Shown: positions 35,920 through 45,218 of the stretch, in pieces
Layout: each line of letters opens with the position of its first letter
Numbering within the stretch: the stretch's first letter is position 1
Source: JAAYCO01 sp964632015
GTDB taxonomy: Bacteria; Planctomycetota; Phycisphaerae; SM23-33
Reading direction: 5' to 3'
Length of the DNA stretch: 64,000 bases
Assembly: GCA_964632015.1 (NCBI GenBank)
Contig: CAZWAT010000001.1
Coordinates: forward strand, 10,274 to 74,273
Translations under genes and position numbers: made by a program
Notes under the pieces: model-generated
Told to the model about the DNA's origin: nothing
The model's database searches: none
Seen by the model: only the letters and a program-made list of their open reading frames with translations

Positions 35920-38900
35920 ATGTCGGAAAAGCACTCGACAGAACCTCAAAACACCCAAGCCCACCACCAGCCTCGAAGACGCCGCTGGCCATGGATATTG
36001 CTTGCGGTAGCTGTGATACTTATCGTCATGGTACTTCTGCTGCCTATCATCCTTTCAACGTCCGCTGGACCCAACCTGATTAAAACCGTCGTTAATCCAC
36101 GAATAAGGGGCTCGATATCGGTTGAGGACATGAATGTCTCATGGGCAGGCCCGACAAGGCTCATAAACCTTCGAGCCTTCGACCCACAGGGCAGAGAGGT
36201 TCTGCATGTCAACGAGGTGGTCTATAGTGCGGGGCTATGGGGGCTGGCGACATCAGCAATGGATTTCGACACTCTCGACGTTGACCAGCCACATGCTGTT
36301 GCACACGTCGACGAAGACGGAACAGTCTCACTTGCCCAGGCTTTCGAGCCGGTTGAACCCAGTGAACGCGACACGCCCACGCCTAGGGTTAGAGGCAGGA
36401 TGAGGGTCCGCTCTGGACAAATGCGCATAATGCACGCCCGCGCGATGGAGCAACCCTACACCATCCAGAACATCGATGTGGATGCCAACTTCGACTCCCT
36501 TAACGATATCAGCGGAACTTTCAGCGCACAGACCCATCAGCAGGGGTTGATCACCGGTGAATTCAACGCACGCAACCTGTTTCCCGAGGACGGCTTGGAC
36601 CTTCAGCGCGTCAGCGGTGATGTGTTGGTGCGGACGGCTGAGCCTATCGACCTGGCGCCATTGGCGCTGGCGTTGGGAAGGGCGAACATGACCGGTATAG
36701 TGAATCTGCTTCTACATGCCCGTATGGATAATGGAGTGGGCGGGGGCGAATTGGATATGGAAATAGCAAACCTTTCGGCTGCGGCTGACGACGCCCGACC
36801 AGAGCCCATTACTGTAAGTCTTGTCGGGGAATTCGTAGCAGATGCCGAGGAAATTCGCGGCGGCGCTAACTTGTCGGCAGCGGGCGAAGTTATCACCCGC
36901 TTCAGTTGGCGCAACACCGATGCGCCGCCTCTTGACGCGGACAATATCATCTCGGCGGTGATGACCGGCAAAAACGTCGCCATGCCTGCCTTCTCATTGG
37001 TCGCCGATGGACAGGTGGATGTAGCGCGTCTATCAAGGGCGATTCCGGCGCTGATGTCGATCAGGCCCGGAACCGCGATACAGCGAGGCCAGTTCGTGCT
37101 TCGGGACGTTCAGGCGTCCGGAGGACCTCAGCCGAGCTGCACAGGCGTGCTTGCACTTCTCAACGCGGCGGTGCTTCAAAACGGGCAATTGAGCGAATGG
37201 CAGGACATCGAGATTACGCTTGACGGCAGAGTGATTGAAGGCACAGGCCTGCATCTGCGCCACATGATCGCCCGGGCACAGTGGGGGCTCATCGAAGCAA
37301 CGGGAACGCCCGCCAGGATGGACTCGCAATACCGCATCGATCTTGCGGGTTTTCAGTCCCAGGTGACACAGGTCTTCGACATGGGCCAGACCAGGCTGAC
37401 GGGTGTCATCGACGGCAGCGCACAGGTGATCAGGGCAACCGACCAGCGATTTGATTATCGGCTCGACACTAACGTCACGGACTTCGCCTACCGTGACGAC
37501 CAGACGCACATCGAGGTGCAGACGGGAAGAATCGACCAGCAGGGAACGATTATCCTTGAAGATAACAGGTTTCGCGGGCTCGACGTTGCACACACCACGC
37601 TGAACCTTGACGATGATCTGATCATCGGCGCCCAAGGTCAACTCGACCAACAGCAGGGGGCGATCGAGGGAACTGTGAATATCCAGCGGGTATCGGTGGG
37701 ATATCTCGACACCCTTCTTACCGGTTTCACGGCCCAGACTCCCCGAGAACTCGGCGGTAGCATCTCGGGCGTGGCGAGGCTGCATCGTCCCCATGCACAA
37801 TCGCCACTTTTGAGCGAGGGTACTGTGACTATTCGCGATCTTCGCGACAGAGACGCCATCATCGAGCCCGGCGATACGGTGCTGAAATGGACAGGCCTGG
37901 AGTATGACCTGCCATCCTCGTTGGCGCTTGAGCAGGCTAGTCTCACAAGCGCGTCGACCAATGCCACCGCTTCGAATTTTCGCTATGAACCCCAGCCCGC
38001 AATGGTGCTCACCGGCCTTGTGGAGGCGTCGTCAGATCTGCGTGGGGTGTCGCGCATTGTGCGGGGCCTCGCCCAGGTCGATCTGCCGGAGATGGCCGGT
38101 CAGTTAAACCTGACCCACACTTTCGCACCCGCTGGGGTCGAGGGCATCATACCCGTCCACGGCAGGATGCTTGTGAGTGGTTTCGTATTGGGCCAGGGTA
38201 CGCAGGCGTTGAGGGAGGATGAAATCGATCTGGTCTACGCCGCGACTATCGACCCGCAGAGGGACATCCTTCAGCTTGATCAGGCCAGGCTATCATCGGC
38301 AATCATCTCTACGCAGGCTCGGGGAACCATAGAAGAGCTTTCAAATCGTCTCGTGATGAACATTTCCGGCGATTATCAGGGCGACTGGAATCGAATCACC
38401 ACTGCAATTCACCAGGTCGCCCCGGACACTCGCGAAAACATAGCGATGTCAGGCAGCAGCGCGGGGGACTTCGTCATAACCGGACCTGCACGCGATGCCA
38501 CCGTCACGCCGGCGTTCAGAGGTGTCGAAGCTCGAACGGCTGTGACTTGGAATTCAGGCAGGCTTTATGGTATCGAAATTGGCCCGGGAAGGCTCGATCC
38601 TTCATTCAGCGACGGCAGGCTCAGCGTACCGGACACGCAGGTGTCCGCCTCCGATGGCGTCATCCGTATAGGTGGAATTGTGGACCTCACGGGAGAGGAC
38701 ACCTCGTATGCTCACGCCGGGCAGTTGTTCGTCATGGAAGGCGTGCGAGTCAATCCCGATATGTCGCGTGAAATCCTCAGCAGGGTCAACCCGCTATTCT
38801 ACAGGCTTGCGCAGGTGGATGGACTGGCTTCGCTGGAGGTGTCAGAGCTGTTCCTGCCATTAAGCGACGCCATCTTGGAGCGAGGCAGCGGCAGCGGCGT

Positions 38901-39495
38901 GCTCGATCTATCAGAGTTGACTCTACAGCCGCTGGGTCCGATGGCCTTGCTTGTTCGCATGATGGGGCTTTCCGAGGGGCCACAGCGGGTTATACCTCAT
39001 CCGGTTCAATTCGCCATTGAGCGGGGCAGGTTGGCGTTTCGGGAGTTCAGACTGGACATGGGCGGGCAGGTGCTTTTCTTTGACGGGTCAGTCGGCTTCG
39101 ACGATTCGGTCGACATGGTCGTATCGGTGCCCGTTGGCGCAGAGCTTCTCAGGAGTCTTGGCGCCAGAGGCGCGGTTGATGACTGGGCAGAGGTGCTTGA
39201 TGGCGTGAGGATTAGCATACCCATTGTCGGCACGAGGGATCGGCCGCAGCTTGACACAGCATCTGTCAACATTCGCCCACTCATAGACCAGGCCGTCCAG
39301 ACGCTTATTCAGCAACAGCTTCGGGAGCGCCTGGCGCCTCGCTCAGCACAGGATGGTCAGGACGATCAGCCGGGTCCCTCGCTACCACCACAACGCAGTG
39401 AAGACGAGGAGGAGCCTCGCCCAAGCACGCAGCCGGCGGATGAAGACGAAGCCCCACAGCCCGATAGGCGGTTTCCGTTTCCGTTCCTCAGGTAG
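35920..39495 (+). CDS. Giant AsmA-like/TamB-like inner-membrane-anchored protein
   Basis: 1191 residues. Basic N-terminus, one membrane helix (PWILLAVAVILIVMVLLLPIIL, ~25-46), then a long periplasmic region built of repeating beta elements (VSGDVLVRTAEPIDL, GGSISGVARLHRP and similar). A segment near 1050-1130 (LQPLGPMALLVRMMGLSEGPQRVIPHP and FREFRLDMGGQVLFFDGSV) resembles the AsmA-like C-terminal repeat unit. The C-terminal 60 residues are a disordered Glu/Pro/Gln tail. Such proteins bridge the envelope and move phospholipids. ATG at 35920 with CAGGAGG 8 nt upstream. The precise family is uncertain. Confidence 0.8.
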   Translation: MSEKHSTEPQNTQAHHQPRRRRWPWILLAVAVILIVMVLLLPIILSTSAGPNLIKTVVNPRIRGSISVEDMNVSWAGPTRLINLRAFDPQGREVLHVNEVVYSAGLWGLATSAMDFDTLDVDQPHAVAHVDEDGTVSLAQAFEPVEPSERDTPTPRVRGRMRVRSGQMRIMHARAMEQPYTIQNIDVDANFDSLNDISGTFSAQTHQQGLITGEFNARNLFPEDGLDLQRVSGDVLVRTAEPIDLAPLALALGRANMTGIVNLLLHARMDNGVGGGELDMEIANLSAAADDARPEPITVSLVGEFVADAEEIRGGANLSAAGEVITRFSWRNTDAPPLDADNIISAVMTGKNVAMPAFSLVADGQVDVARLSRAIPALMSIRPGTAIQRGQFVLRDVQASGGPQPSCTGVLALLNAAVLQNGQLSEWQDIEITLDGRVIEGTGLHLRHMIARAQWGLIEATGTPARMDSQYRIDLAGFQSQVTQVFDMGQTRLTGVIDGSAQVIRATDQRFDYRLDTNVTDFAYRDDQTHIEVQTGRIDQQGTIILEDNRFRGLDVAHTTLNLDDDLIIGAQGQLDQQQGAIEGTVNIQRVSVGYLDTLLTGFTAQTPRELGGSISGVARLHRPHAQSPLLSEGTVTIRDLRDRDAIIEPGDTVLKWTGLEYDLPSSLALEQASLTSASTNATASNFRYEPQPAMVLTGLVEASSDLRGVSRIVRGLAQVDLPEMAGQLNLTHTFAPAGVEGIIPVHGRMLVSGFVLGQGTQALREDEIDLVYAATIDPQRDILQLDQARLSSAIISTQARGTIEELSNRLVMNISGDYQGDWNRITTAIHQVAPDTRENIAMSGSSAGDFVITGPARDATVTPAFRGVEARTAVTWNSGRLYGIEIGPGRLDPSFSDGRLSVPDTQVSASDGVIRIGGIVDLTGEDTSYAHAGQLFVMEGVRVNPDMSREILSRVNPLFYRLAQVDGLASLEVSELFLPLSDAILERGSGSGVLDLSELTLQPLGPMALLVRMMGLSEGPQRVIPHPVQFAIERGRLAFREFRLDMGGQVLFFDGSVGFDDSVDMVVSVPVGAELLRSLGARGAVDDWAEVLDGVRISIPIVGTRDRPQLDTASVNIRPLIDQAVQTLIQQQLRERLAPRSAQDGQDDQPGPSLPPQRSEDEEEPRPSTQPADEDEAPQPDRRFPFPFLR

Positions 39496-39505
39496 ATGCT
39501 CGTCA

Positions 39506-39521
39506 ACACGCCCGGGCGTGT
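39506..39521. terminator. Perfect palindrome between convergent genes
   Basis: ACACGCCCGGGCGTGT is a perfect 16-bp palindrome, followed by a second inverted repeat TTTCGT/ACGAAA at 39530-39544. They lie in the 159-bp gap between the AsmA-like gene and the kinase gene. They can act as hairpins on both strands, but lack a clear T-run. Confidence 0.4.
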
Positions 39522-39654
39522 GGACTTGATTTCGTTGCACGAAATAAAGTTGCACACAGAGGCCCTCGGGGCCGGCTTCCTGGCTTGGGCGAGCGAAGCG
39601 AGGCAAAGGGCGAATCTACTGTTCTATTGTTCTCATGTATTTGGCAACTGCGAA

Positions 39655-40896
39655 CTAAAAACAGTCGCACACGGCCCGAGCTGCGAGCATTGCTGCGCCC
39701 TTGGATGCGTTTTCGGTGTTTTTGGTCGCAATGAACTCGCTACCGATCAGTTCGGTCTTGAGTCTCAACCAGAATTGACTCTTCGCGCCTCCGCCGGATG
39801 AAACGACTTTCGCGGGCATATCGTGATCGCACAGCCTGTCGATCAGTTTCTGAACAATCTGCGCGTTCTTGTTCATTATCTCCAGAACCGGCGCTCCGTG
39901 AGGCCCGGCTGGCGCGCCTTCGTGGGCACGTTGGGCAAGAAGCACAAGCTGGTCAATGCTAATTTCCGGAGCATGGTTGCGCTGATACTGTTCGAGCATG
40001 GAAGCGCCATAATTGTCAAACGCAAGACGATAATACTTGTCCCCGACGCCCGCGGCTACACAGCATCCAGCAAGGGGCCTGAAACTGTCGCAATAGCAAA
40101 TGCATGCCTGCACGGTTCCGGTTGATTCGGCGACTTGGGCTATTTGTCCCAGTCCGGCGCCAATGGCCGAGGCGTGATGATCGAGCGTTCCCGCAACCAG
40201 GGGCACACCGGGACTAAGCCCCAACAACCCTGCTGATGATGTCGTGGTGATGACCTCCCCGCTTCGGCTGGGGGTTGATAGCATATCCTCGTCCAACCCC
40301 ACGCACACCAGTCCCCGCCGCCACCATCGTCTGTTGGGTACATCCCACATCGCCAGCATCTGGGCCGTGGATTCATCCCCGCCACGAACGCCAGTAAGCG
40401 CATAGACCAGGTAATCACTTATGGACATCACCTTGTCTACGCGACGCCAGATGCCCGGTTCGTTCTTCCGAATCCACATCAGCTTTGCCAGCGCCAACCC
40501 TCCAGAGCAATCGTTCCCGATGCCGGTCGTGGACAGAAAATCGTCCTCCGCGAAGAGCCTCCTGAGACTGTCATCAATATTCCTGACACGTTTGTCCGAC
40601 CAGCTTATCAAGGGCGTCAGCGGCTGGTCATTTCTGTCAAGCAGTATGAACGTATTCGCCTGCGATGAGTACGACACGGCCTGAATATCTCGCCCCGAGA
40701 TGCCCGCGGCGTTGGTCGCCATATCCATTGCCTCGTGCAGCGAGTGCCAGAAGGATTTGGCATCGATGGTTCGCATGTCGCCGTCACAGAGCGTCGGAGC
40801 CGGTACCCGACCCAGACCAAGCAATTCGCCATCCAGGCTGAATATGCCCACCTTGAAATAGCTCGTCCCAAGATCGACACCAACGACCGACTTCAT
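39655..40896 (-). CDS. FGGY family carbohydrate kinase
   Basis: 413 residues; ATP-dependent sugar or polyol kinase. Start MKSVVGVDLGTSYFKVGIFSLDGELLG is the ASKHA phosphate-1 motif, and SSGGGAKSQFWLRLKTELIG near residue 370 is the FGGY signature. It is about 80 residues shorter than xylulokinases, mainly in the middle, so the substrate cannot be assigned. It is the last gene of the minus-strand amino-sugar operon; its ATG overlaps the TGA of the ceramidase-like gene (TGATG), showing translational coupling. Confidence 0.93.
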   Translation of the reverse strand: MKSVVGVDLGTSYFKVGIFSLDGELLGLGRVPAPTLCDGDMRTIDAKSFWHSLHEAMDMATNAAGISGRDIQAVSYSSQANTFILLDRNDQPLTPLISWSDKRVRNIDDSLRRLFAEDDFLSTTGIGNDCSGGLALAKLMWIRKNEPGIWRRVDKVMSISDYLVYALTGVRGGDESTAQMLAMWDVPNRRWWRRGLVCVGLDEDMLSTPSRSGEVITTTSSAGLLGLSPGVPLVAGTLDHHASAIGAGLGQIAQVAESTGTVQACICYCDSFRPLAGCCVAAGVGDKYYRLAFDNYGASMLEQYQRNHAPEISIDQLVLLAQRAHEGAPAGPHGAPVLEIMNKNAQIVQKLIDRLCDHDMPAKVVSSGGGAKSQFWLRLKTELIGSEFIATKNTENASKGAAMLAARAVCDCF

Positions 40897-42236
40897 CAAT
40901 CTTCGCTCCTGGTGAGTTCGAGTGTCGCCTCAACCAGCATGCTTCCGCTTGTGTAATCGAACAGGCTGTTGGACGCCTCATACCCGCCAACCTCGGCGGC
41001 GTCTTTGGTCACAATGTAACCCTGAAGCTCCCCGTTGGCGCAGGACATCACAAACGTGCCATCCCTCATCGCCTTCACTGCCAGCGAATACTCAACGAAT
41101 ATCTCGCAAGGCCAACCGACAAAGTTCCAGTCGCCCAACGATATAACCTGAACTTCCGCCGGAAGGACTGAATCGTAAATGCGATCAAGCTCCCCGTTCT
41201 GTGCAGACATCGCGAGCGAAAGAGTTTCTTCGGCTCCGAACCAGTCGCACTCCGCAGTGCGGATTTCGGTTCGAGCAGCCCCGCTACTGCGAAGGCCTTC
41301 AAGTCTGGCGATTGCATTGTCCAGTTGCGCCTGGGCCTGTTCGACCGGCGGGAAGCTCCGCTTGCGTAGGTCCAGGAACTTGCGGGCAACCCTGATATCG
41401 GCGCGGTCGCAATAATGTGCCTGTTCAAGGACCTTTTCCACCGCGCTGGCAAAAATCGCACCGAGTCTCTTCGCTTCGGTAAATGTATTTTCTTTTGTGA
41501 CGTGCCTTGGGCTCTGGTTTCCGGCGGGACCCATGTGGTTCAGTATCACACAGTTCTTTCCGAGCGTTCCCATCTGAAGGATCTGCCTGGCCAGACCCGG
41601 AAAATCTCCGCTCACCAGCGTGCTGTCCTCGTGCAACACTGTCGGATGCATCGAGCAGATGACCATCGCCGCCAGGTATGCCTGGTCATCCTTTTTTCTC
41701 ACGAGAAGCACCGGCATGCGTGGGTCGGCGGGGCCGGTGGGGTCCCGTCTGTTGGTGCCCAGGCCTGTTCCATCGGCCTGCACAACCGACATCTCTGCCA
41801 GTACGGGCGCGGAATGGGCTTCGACGCCTGCCTGCACAATTCCATCTTCCACGAGCGTCAGATACGCCCCGTCAGGCTGGGGTACTGCCTCGTCGCATGT
41901 GCTGCTTGCATGACGAATCATCATCGGACCCGAATGCGTGTGCGTGGCAGTTATCATTATGTTGCCCGCCGGCACGCCAGTCTTCTGTTCAATCCGCTGG
42001 CGCGCCGATGCGACGATGTCCTGCGGCACATAGATAAGGTCGTTGGCGATGATCATCACCTCTTCGCCACCGTCGGACACATACAGCGCCGAACTCATCA
42101 AGGAATCATGCACGCCAGTGCTATAACGCTTAACGTGGGGGTATCCATAGAGAAACTGCGAATCGGTGGGCGTGATATCCACTGCCGACGCACCGGCCAA
42201 TAATCCTTCACCTTGTTGTAACGTGTGTTTTGTCAT
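40896..42236 (-). CDS. Neutral ceramidase-like hydrolase (PF04734 N-terminal domain)
   Basis: 446 residues, the catalytic N-terminal domain only; animal and bacterial ceramidases are ~650-750. AGASAVDITPTDSQFLYG, the metal motif ATHTHSGPMM, the SMHPTVLHEDSTLVSGDFPG segment and NHMGPAGNQSPR are all as in the family, so an amidase active site with a zinc ligand set is likely. No signal peptide, so it is cytoplasmic, unlike true ceramidases. Its place inside a NagA/NagB-like operon suggests a carbohydrate amide or ester as substrate; this is inferred. Confidence 0.88.
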   Translation of the reverse strand: MTKHTLQQGEGLLAGASAVDITPTDSQFLYGYPHVKRYSTGVHDSLMSSALYVSDGGEEVMIIANDLIYVPQDIVASARQRIEQKTGVPAGNIMITATHTHSGPMMIRHASSTCDEAVPQPDGAYLTLVEDGIVQAGVEAHSAPVLAEMSVVQADGTGLGTNRRDPTGPADPRMPVLLVRKKDDQAYLAAMVICSMHPTVLHEDSTLVSGDFPGLARQILQMGTLGKNCVILNHMGPAGNQSPRHVTKENTFTEAKRLGAIFASAVEKVLEQAHYCDRADIRVARKFLDLRKRSFPPVEQAQAQLDNAIARLEGLRSSGAARTEIRTAECDWFGAEETLSLAMSAQNGELDRIYDSVLPAEVQVISLGDWNFVGWPCEIFVEYSLAVKAMRDGTFVMSCANGELQGYIVTKDAAEVGGYEASNSLFDYTSGSMLVEATLELTRSED

Positions 42237-42238
42237 TT

Positions 42239-43171
42239 TTAATACCCCACATCCCAGGTGGGTTCGATGTTCATTGCAGCCGTTTGCGAAACCCGCACAT
42301 CGGTGCGAAGCGTCTGGCAGATTGATTCAGGAACCAGCGGCGTCACCGGGCCATGCATCACAAGCCTGCTCGTGAGGCGTTGCCATGACGACACCGTGCC
42401 CTGCACGCTTATGCCGTGCGACTGAATTCGATGCTTCGCCGCAATCACCTGCGCCGGGCCTATCGTTGCCGCCTTTGGTGGAACCATACCCGTGTCTCCG
42501 CTATATCCAAAGCACCCATGCAGAGAGTTCTGGGCGAGCGTGAACGGGCTGAGCGTGCAGACTCTTGGACCCATCTGCTTCCATTCCTCAAGCGTACCGG
42601 AGAATTCGGGGCAATCCGGTTCGATGAAGGCGAGGTGTCCAGTCCACCCCGGGCCGCTGTAGCACACATCCACGCCTCCGAGGTCTTCCATCATCTTGCC
42701 ATAATCGGCGAGGTTTTCATTGGTCAGGCCGATCATCTGATCTTCCTTAGGCCGGAGCTTGGGGTCGATCTGCGAATAGAAGAACTTTTTCAACGCGTAA
42801 CCAAAGCTCATCGGCCAGGTTTCGGGGGCGATCACGCCGTCTTCATTGGCGTATTCGTCCATGTTGAAGGTGTAAAGCTTGCTGCAATCGACGTTCATCT
42901 CGTTGATGAGATAAGCGACCCGACGGTACATCGGCCAGGGTTGCGGGATGATCATCACGAGGCGCCTTCCCTCATCAGATGCCCGCTTGATGCGAAGGAA
43001 CATGCCAGTGACGAAATCCCACTCCATCTCGTTATCGCGATAAATGCGGATCCGGTAATCGGGATTGGGGTGCTTGGTCAAATCTTCGGTTTTGATCGCC
43101 CGTACACGCGCGAGGACTTCTTTGTCTCTGAATGGAACATGTTTTGAGGGGCTGTATTCGAACTGCGTCAT
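42239..43171 (-). CDS. Divergent NagB-like sugar isomerase/deaminase, phosphate loop altered
   Basis: 310 residues, related to glucosamine-6-phosphate deaminase (opens GlcN6P to Fru6P and ammonia). Conserved: FNMDEY (102-107, ring-opening Asp region) and the GHLAFIEP stretch with H179 and E184. Altered: the phosphate-binding LPTGGTP loop is replaced by IIPQPWPM (74-81), and GxGxDGHIAFNEP reads GPGWTGHLAFIEP, so the catalytic Asp of E. coli NagB (D141) is Thr. It may act on a non-6-phosphorylated amino sugar or be a pure isomerase. ATG at 43171 with AAAGGG 9 nt upstream; 13 bp after nagA. Confidence 0.85.
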   Translation of the reverse strand: MTQFEYSPSKHVPFRDKEVLARVRAIKTEDLTKHPNPDYRIRIYRDNEMEWDFVTGMFLRIKRASDEGRRLVMIIPQPWPMYRRVAYLINEMNVDCSKLYTFNMDEYANEDGVIAPETWPMSFGYALKKFFYSQIDPKLRPKEDQMIGLTNENLADYGKMMEDLGGVDVCYSGPGWTGHLAFIEPDCPEFSGTLEEWKQMGPRVCTLSPFTLAQNSLHGCFGYSGDTGMVPPKAATIGPAQVIAAKHRIQSHGISVQGTVSSWQRLTSRLVMHGPVTPLVPESICQTLRTDVRVSQTAAMNIEPTWDVGY

Positions 43172-43184
43172 TAAGAAAACCCTT

Positions 43185-44369
43185 TCATTGTCTCTTGTTA
43201 AATACGCATCTGCCGCCAACCCATACGGTCTGGACGGTCAGGTTAGAATCCAAAAGCGTCATGTCTGCGTCATAATCGGGCTTGATGCTTCCCTTGTTGT
43301 GATCCAGCCCCAGCACCGCGGCGGGATTTCGGCTGGCCATATCCACGGCTGTGGGAAGATCCAGCTTAAGCATCTTTACGGCGTTTCGAATCGCGGCGTC
43401 CATCGTCAGGCCGCTACCGGCGAGGGATCCGGGGCTGCGTGAGTCACTGGTCTTTCTCGCGGGGCCTCCGGGATATCGAAACTCTATCTTCGCCCCGGCG
43501 AATTCGTATACACCCGGTGCCTTGCCCGCACCGACGTTCGCGTCGGTAATCAACGACACCCCGTGGGCACCTTTGCATTGCAGGGCAAGGGCCACTGCGA
43601 CAGGGTCGACATGCTCACCATCGAGTATGAAGTCAACGCTCACGTTGGGGTCGGCAAGAATCGCCTCCACGGCGCCGCATTGTCTGACACCGGGCTCACA
43701 TTGCTCGGGGACGGGAAACACATCATAAAAATGTGTCGCATGCCGGGCACCGGCATCTATCGCCGCTCGGGTCTGTTCAACGTCCGCCCCGGTATGCGTG
43801 ATAAAGACGGGACTACCACCAGCCGACATCGCCTTGATGATGGATGGGGCCCCGTCTATCTCCGGCGAGACGCTGAATATCGCGCGATATTGCCCGCTCG
43901 CTGCCCGAAGCCGATGCACCCGATCAACATCGGCGTCGCGAAGCACTTCGGGGGGCAATGCGCCGCTGATCGCAACGAACGGGCCTTCCAGATGAATACC
44001 CAGAATCGCGCTACCCTGCGACACAACCGACGCAAGAGATGCGACGAACCGCTCGTCCTGACCGGGGGGCAATGGGCACACGGTGGGAAGGAACCCCGTA
44101 ACACCATATTTGGGCAGTTCCCGGCAAAGACCCGACAGATCGTCCGGGCCATTGTCCACGAGATAATCGCCGCTGCCGTGGATATGCAGGTCGATGAAAC
44201 CCGGCACAAGGTACATGTTTTCGCCATCGATAACTTCGCCGGAGTCATCGCCAGACCCCGCGGCGTCTTCAACGCGGAATATCCGCCCGTCTCGGCAGGT
44301 CACACATCTGCGGGACGTGATAGCACCACCAGAAATAATTCGTACATTATTTATTGTCAAGTCGCTCAT
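43185..44369 (-). CDS. nagA: N-acetylglucosamine-6-phosphate deacetylase
   Basis: 394 residues, usual length. Hydrolyses the N-acetyl group from GlcNAc-6-P. Amidohydrolase motifs present: IDLHIHGSGD (H62/H64), HLEGPFVA (metal Glu), FITHTGAD and HATHFYDVF (metal/substrate His), and LITDANVGAG (catalytic Asp). The start at 44369 (MSDLTINNVRI) has AGGAGGAAG right before it. The longer frame runs into the GntR gene, which it overlaps by 23 bp at the GntR 3' end, so the two are coupled. First enzyme gene of the operon. Confidence 0.95.
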   Translation of the reverse strand: MSDLTINNVRIISGGAITSRRCVTCRDGRIFRVEDAAGSGDDSGEVIDGENMYLVPGFIDLHIHGSGDYLVDNGPDDLSGLCRELPKYGVTGFLPTVCPLPPGQDERFVASLASVVSQGSAILGIHLEGPFVAISGALPPEVLRDADVDRVHRLRAASGQYRAIFSVSPEIDGAPSIIKAMSAGGSPVFITHTGADVEQTRAAIDAGARHATHFYDVFPVPEQCEPGVRQCGAVEAILADPNVSVDFILDGEHVDPVAVALALQCKGAHGVSLITDANVGAGKAPGVYEFAGAKIEFRYPGGPARKTSDSRSPGSLAGSGLTMDAAIRNAVKMLKLDLPTAVDMASRNPAAVLGLDHNKGSIKPDYDADMTLLDSNLTVQTVWVGGRCVFNKRQ

Positions 44370-45087
44370 TTCTTCCTCCTGCAAATACCTCGCACGCGAG
44401 GGCGACTCGCTCGCCGCGATAATACGATTCGAACACCGCCACAGCCCGGCCCGAGGGCAGATAAATAACGTCTCGCGCCTTGAGTAGCGGGCTGCCCGGC
44501 TCGACGTCGAGCAGTTCGACATCCGCGGCGCCTGCCTCGACCGCCTCTATCATCTGCCTGGTGTGCGATGCGGTAAGCTGGGCCTTCTCAAGCCAGATAT
44601 GCAGGAAGTCAACCTCAAGCAGCATCTGCTCATCTATGCACCCTGCAAGATTCAGCGGGATGTACCCGTTATCGTAAGCCAGCGGTTCTTTGCCCGAGAA
44701 GTCCAACCTTCGGCAGGTCAAGCAACGCTGGTCGGCGCCTATATTCAGTATGCGGGCAATGTCATTCGGTGGCGAATCCTCGCTGAGATGCACGAGCTCT
44801 CGATGCATGGCGGGTATCTGAGACAACATCGAACCGCTGAAATCGCCTTCCTGAATGACAACCTTCCTGGGCCTGCTCGACCGCACAAACGTGCCCCGCT
44901 TGACGAATCGCTCGATCAATCCCTGCTCGCAAAGCAGTCTCAGCGCGTGCCTGACTGTCACTCGCGAAAGGTTGAACTGGCGGCATAGATCGAATTCCGA
45001 CGGGAGCTTTTGCCCAGCGCAGTAGTGGCCGCTGACAATCTGCTCACGCAATGTGTTTAGAACCCGTTGATAAGCCTTCTGTGCCAT
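44347..45087 (-). CDS. GntR/HutC family regulator of the amino-sugar operon
   Basis: 246 residues. Winged helix (LPSEFDLCRQFNLSRVTVRHALRLL, ~30-54) plus a UTRA effector domain (~90-240), the NagR/DasR architecture. Heads its operon, upstream of nagA. The ATG at 45087 has no Shine-Dalgarno; a TTGACA-17-TATAAC promoter ends 8 nt before it and a TTGTTATAACAA palindrome covers the -10, so it is likely autoregulated and leaderless. Effector probably a phosphorylated amino sugar such as GlcN6P, by analogy to NagR. Confidence 0.92.
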   Translation of the reverse strand: MAQKAYQRVLNTLREQIVSGHYCAGQKLPSEFDLCRQFNLSRVTVRHALRLLCEQGLIERFVKRGTFVRSSRPRKVVIQEGDFSGSMLSQIPAMHRELVHLSEDSPPNDIARILNIGADQRCLTCRRLDFSGKEPLAYDNGYIPLNLAGCIDEQMLLEVDFLHIWLEKAQLTASHTRQMIEAVEAGAADVELLDVEPGSPLLKARDVIYLPSGRAVAVFESYYRGERVALACEVFAGGRNERLDNK

Positions 45088-45093
45088 TGCCAA

Positions 45094-45124
45094 TTGTTAT
45101 AACAATAGAAAGGATTTATGTCAA
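45094..45124 (-). promoter_or_regulatory. Autoregulated promoter/operator of the amino-sugar operon
   Basis: On the minus strand: TTGACA (45124-45119), a 17-nt spacer, TATAAC (45101-45096). The operator-like palindrome ATTGTTATAACAAT (45093-45106) covers the -10 box. The ATG follows 8 nt later, giving a leaderless or near-leaderless mRNA. Confidence 0.75.
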
Positions 45125-45172
45125 CCGTCCGCCCAAGACATGATGACACGAGGCAGCAACGGTGATTTGCTC

Positions 45173-45201
45173 TTGACGAGATTGTTCGTTTATGTTAGAT
45201 T
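45173..45201 (+). promoter_or_regulatory. Promoter of the DeoR-aminotransferase-oxidoreductase unit
   Basis: TTGACG (45173-45178), a 17-nt spacer, TAGATT (45196-45201). The start codon is 17 nt downstream without a Shine-Dalgarno. A weak inverted TTTGGTCAAA lies just after. Confidence 0.55.
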
Positions 45202-45218
45202 TTGGTCAAAGATAACAC

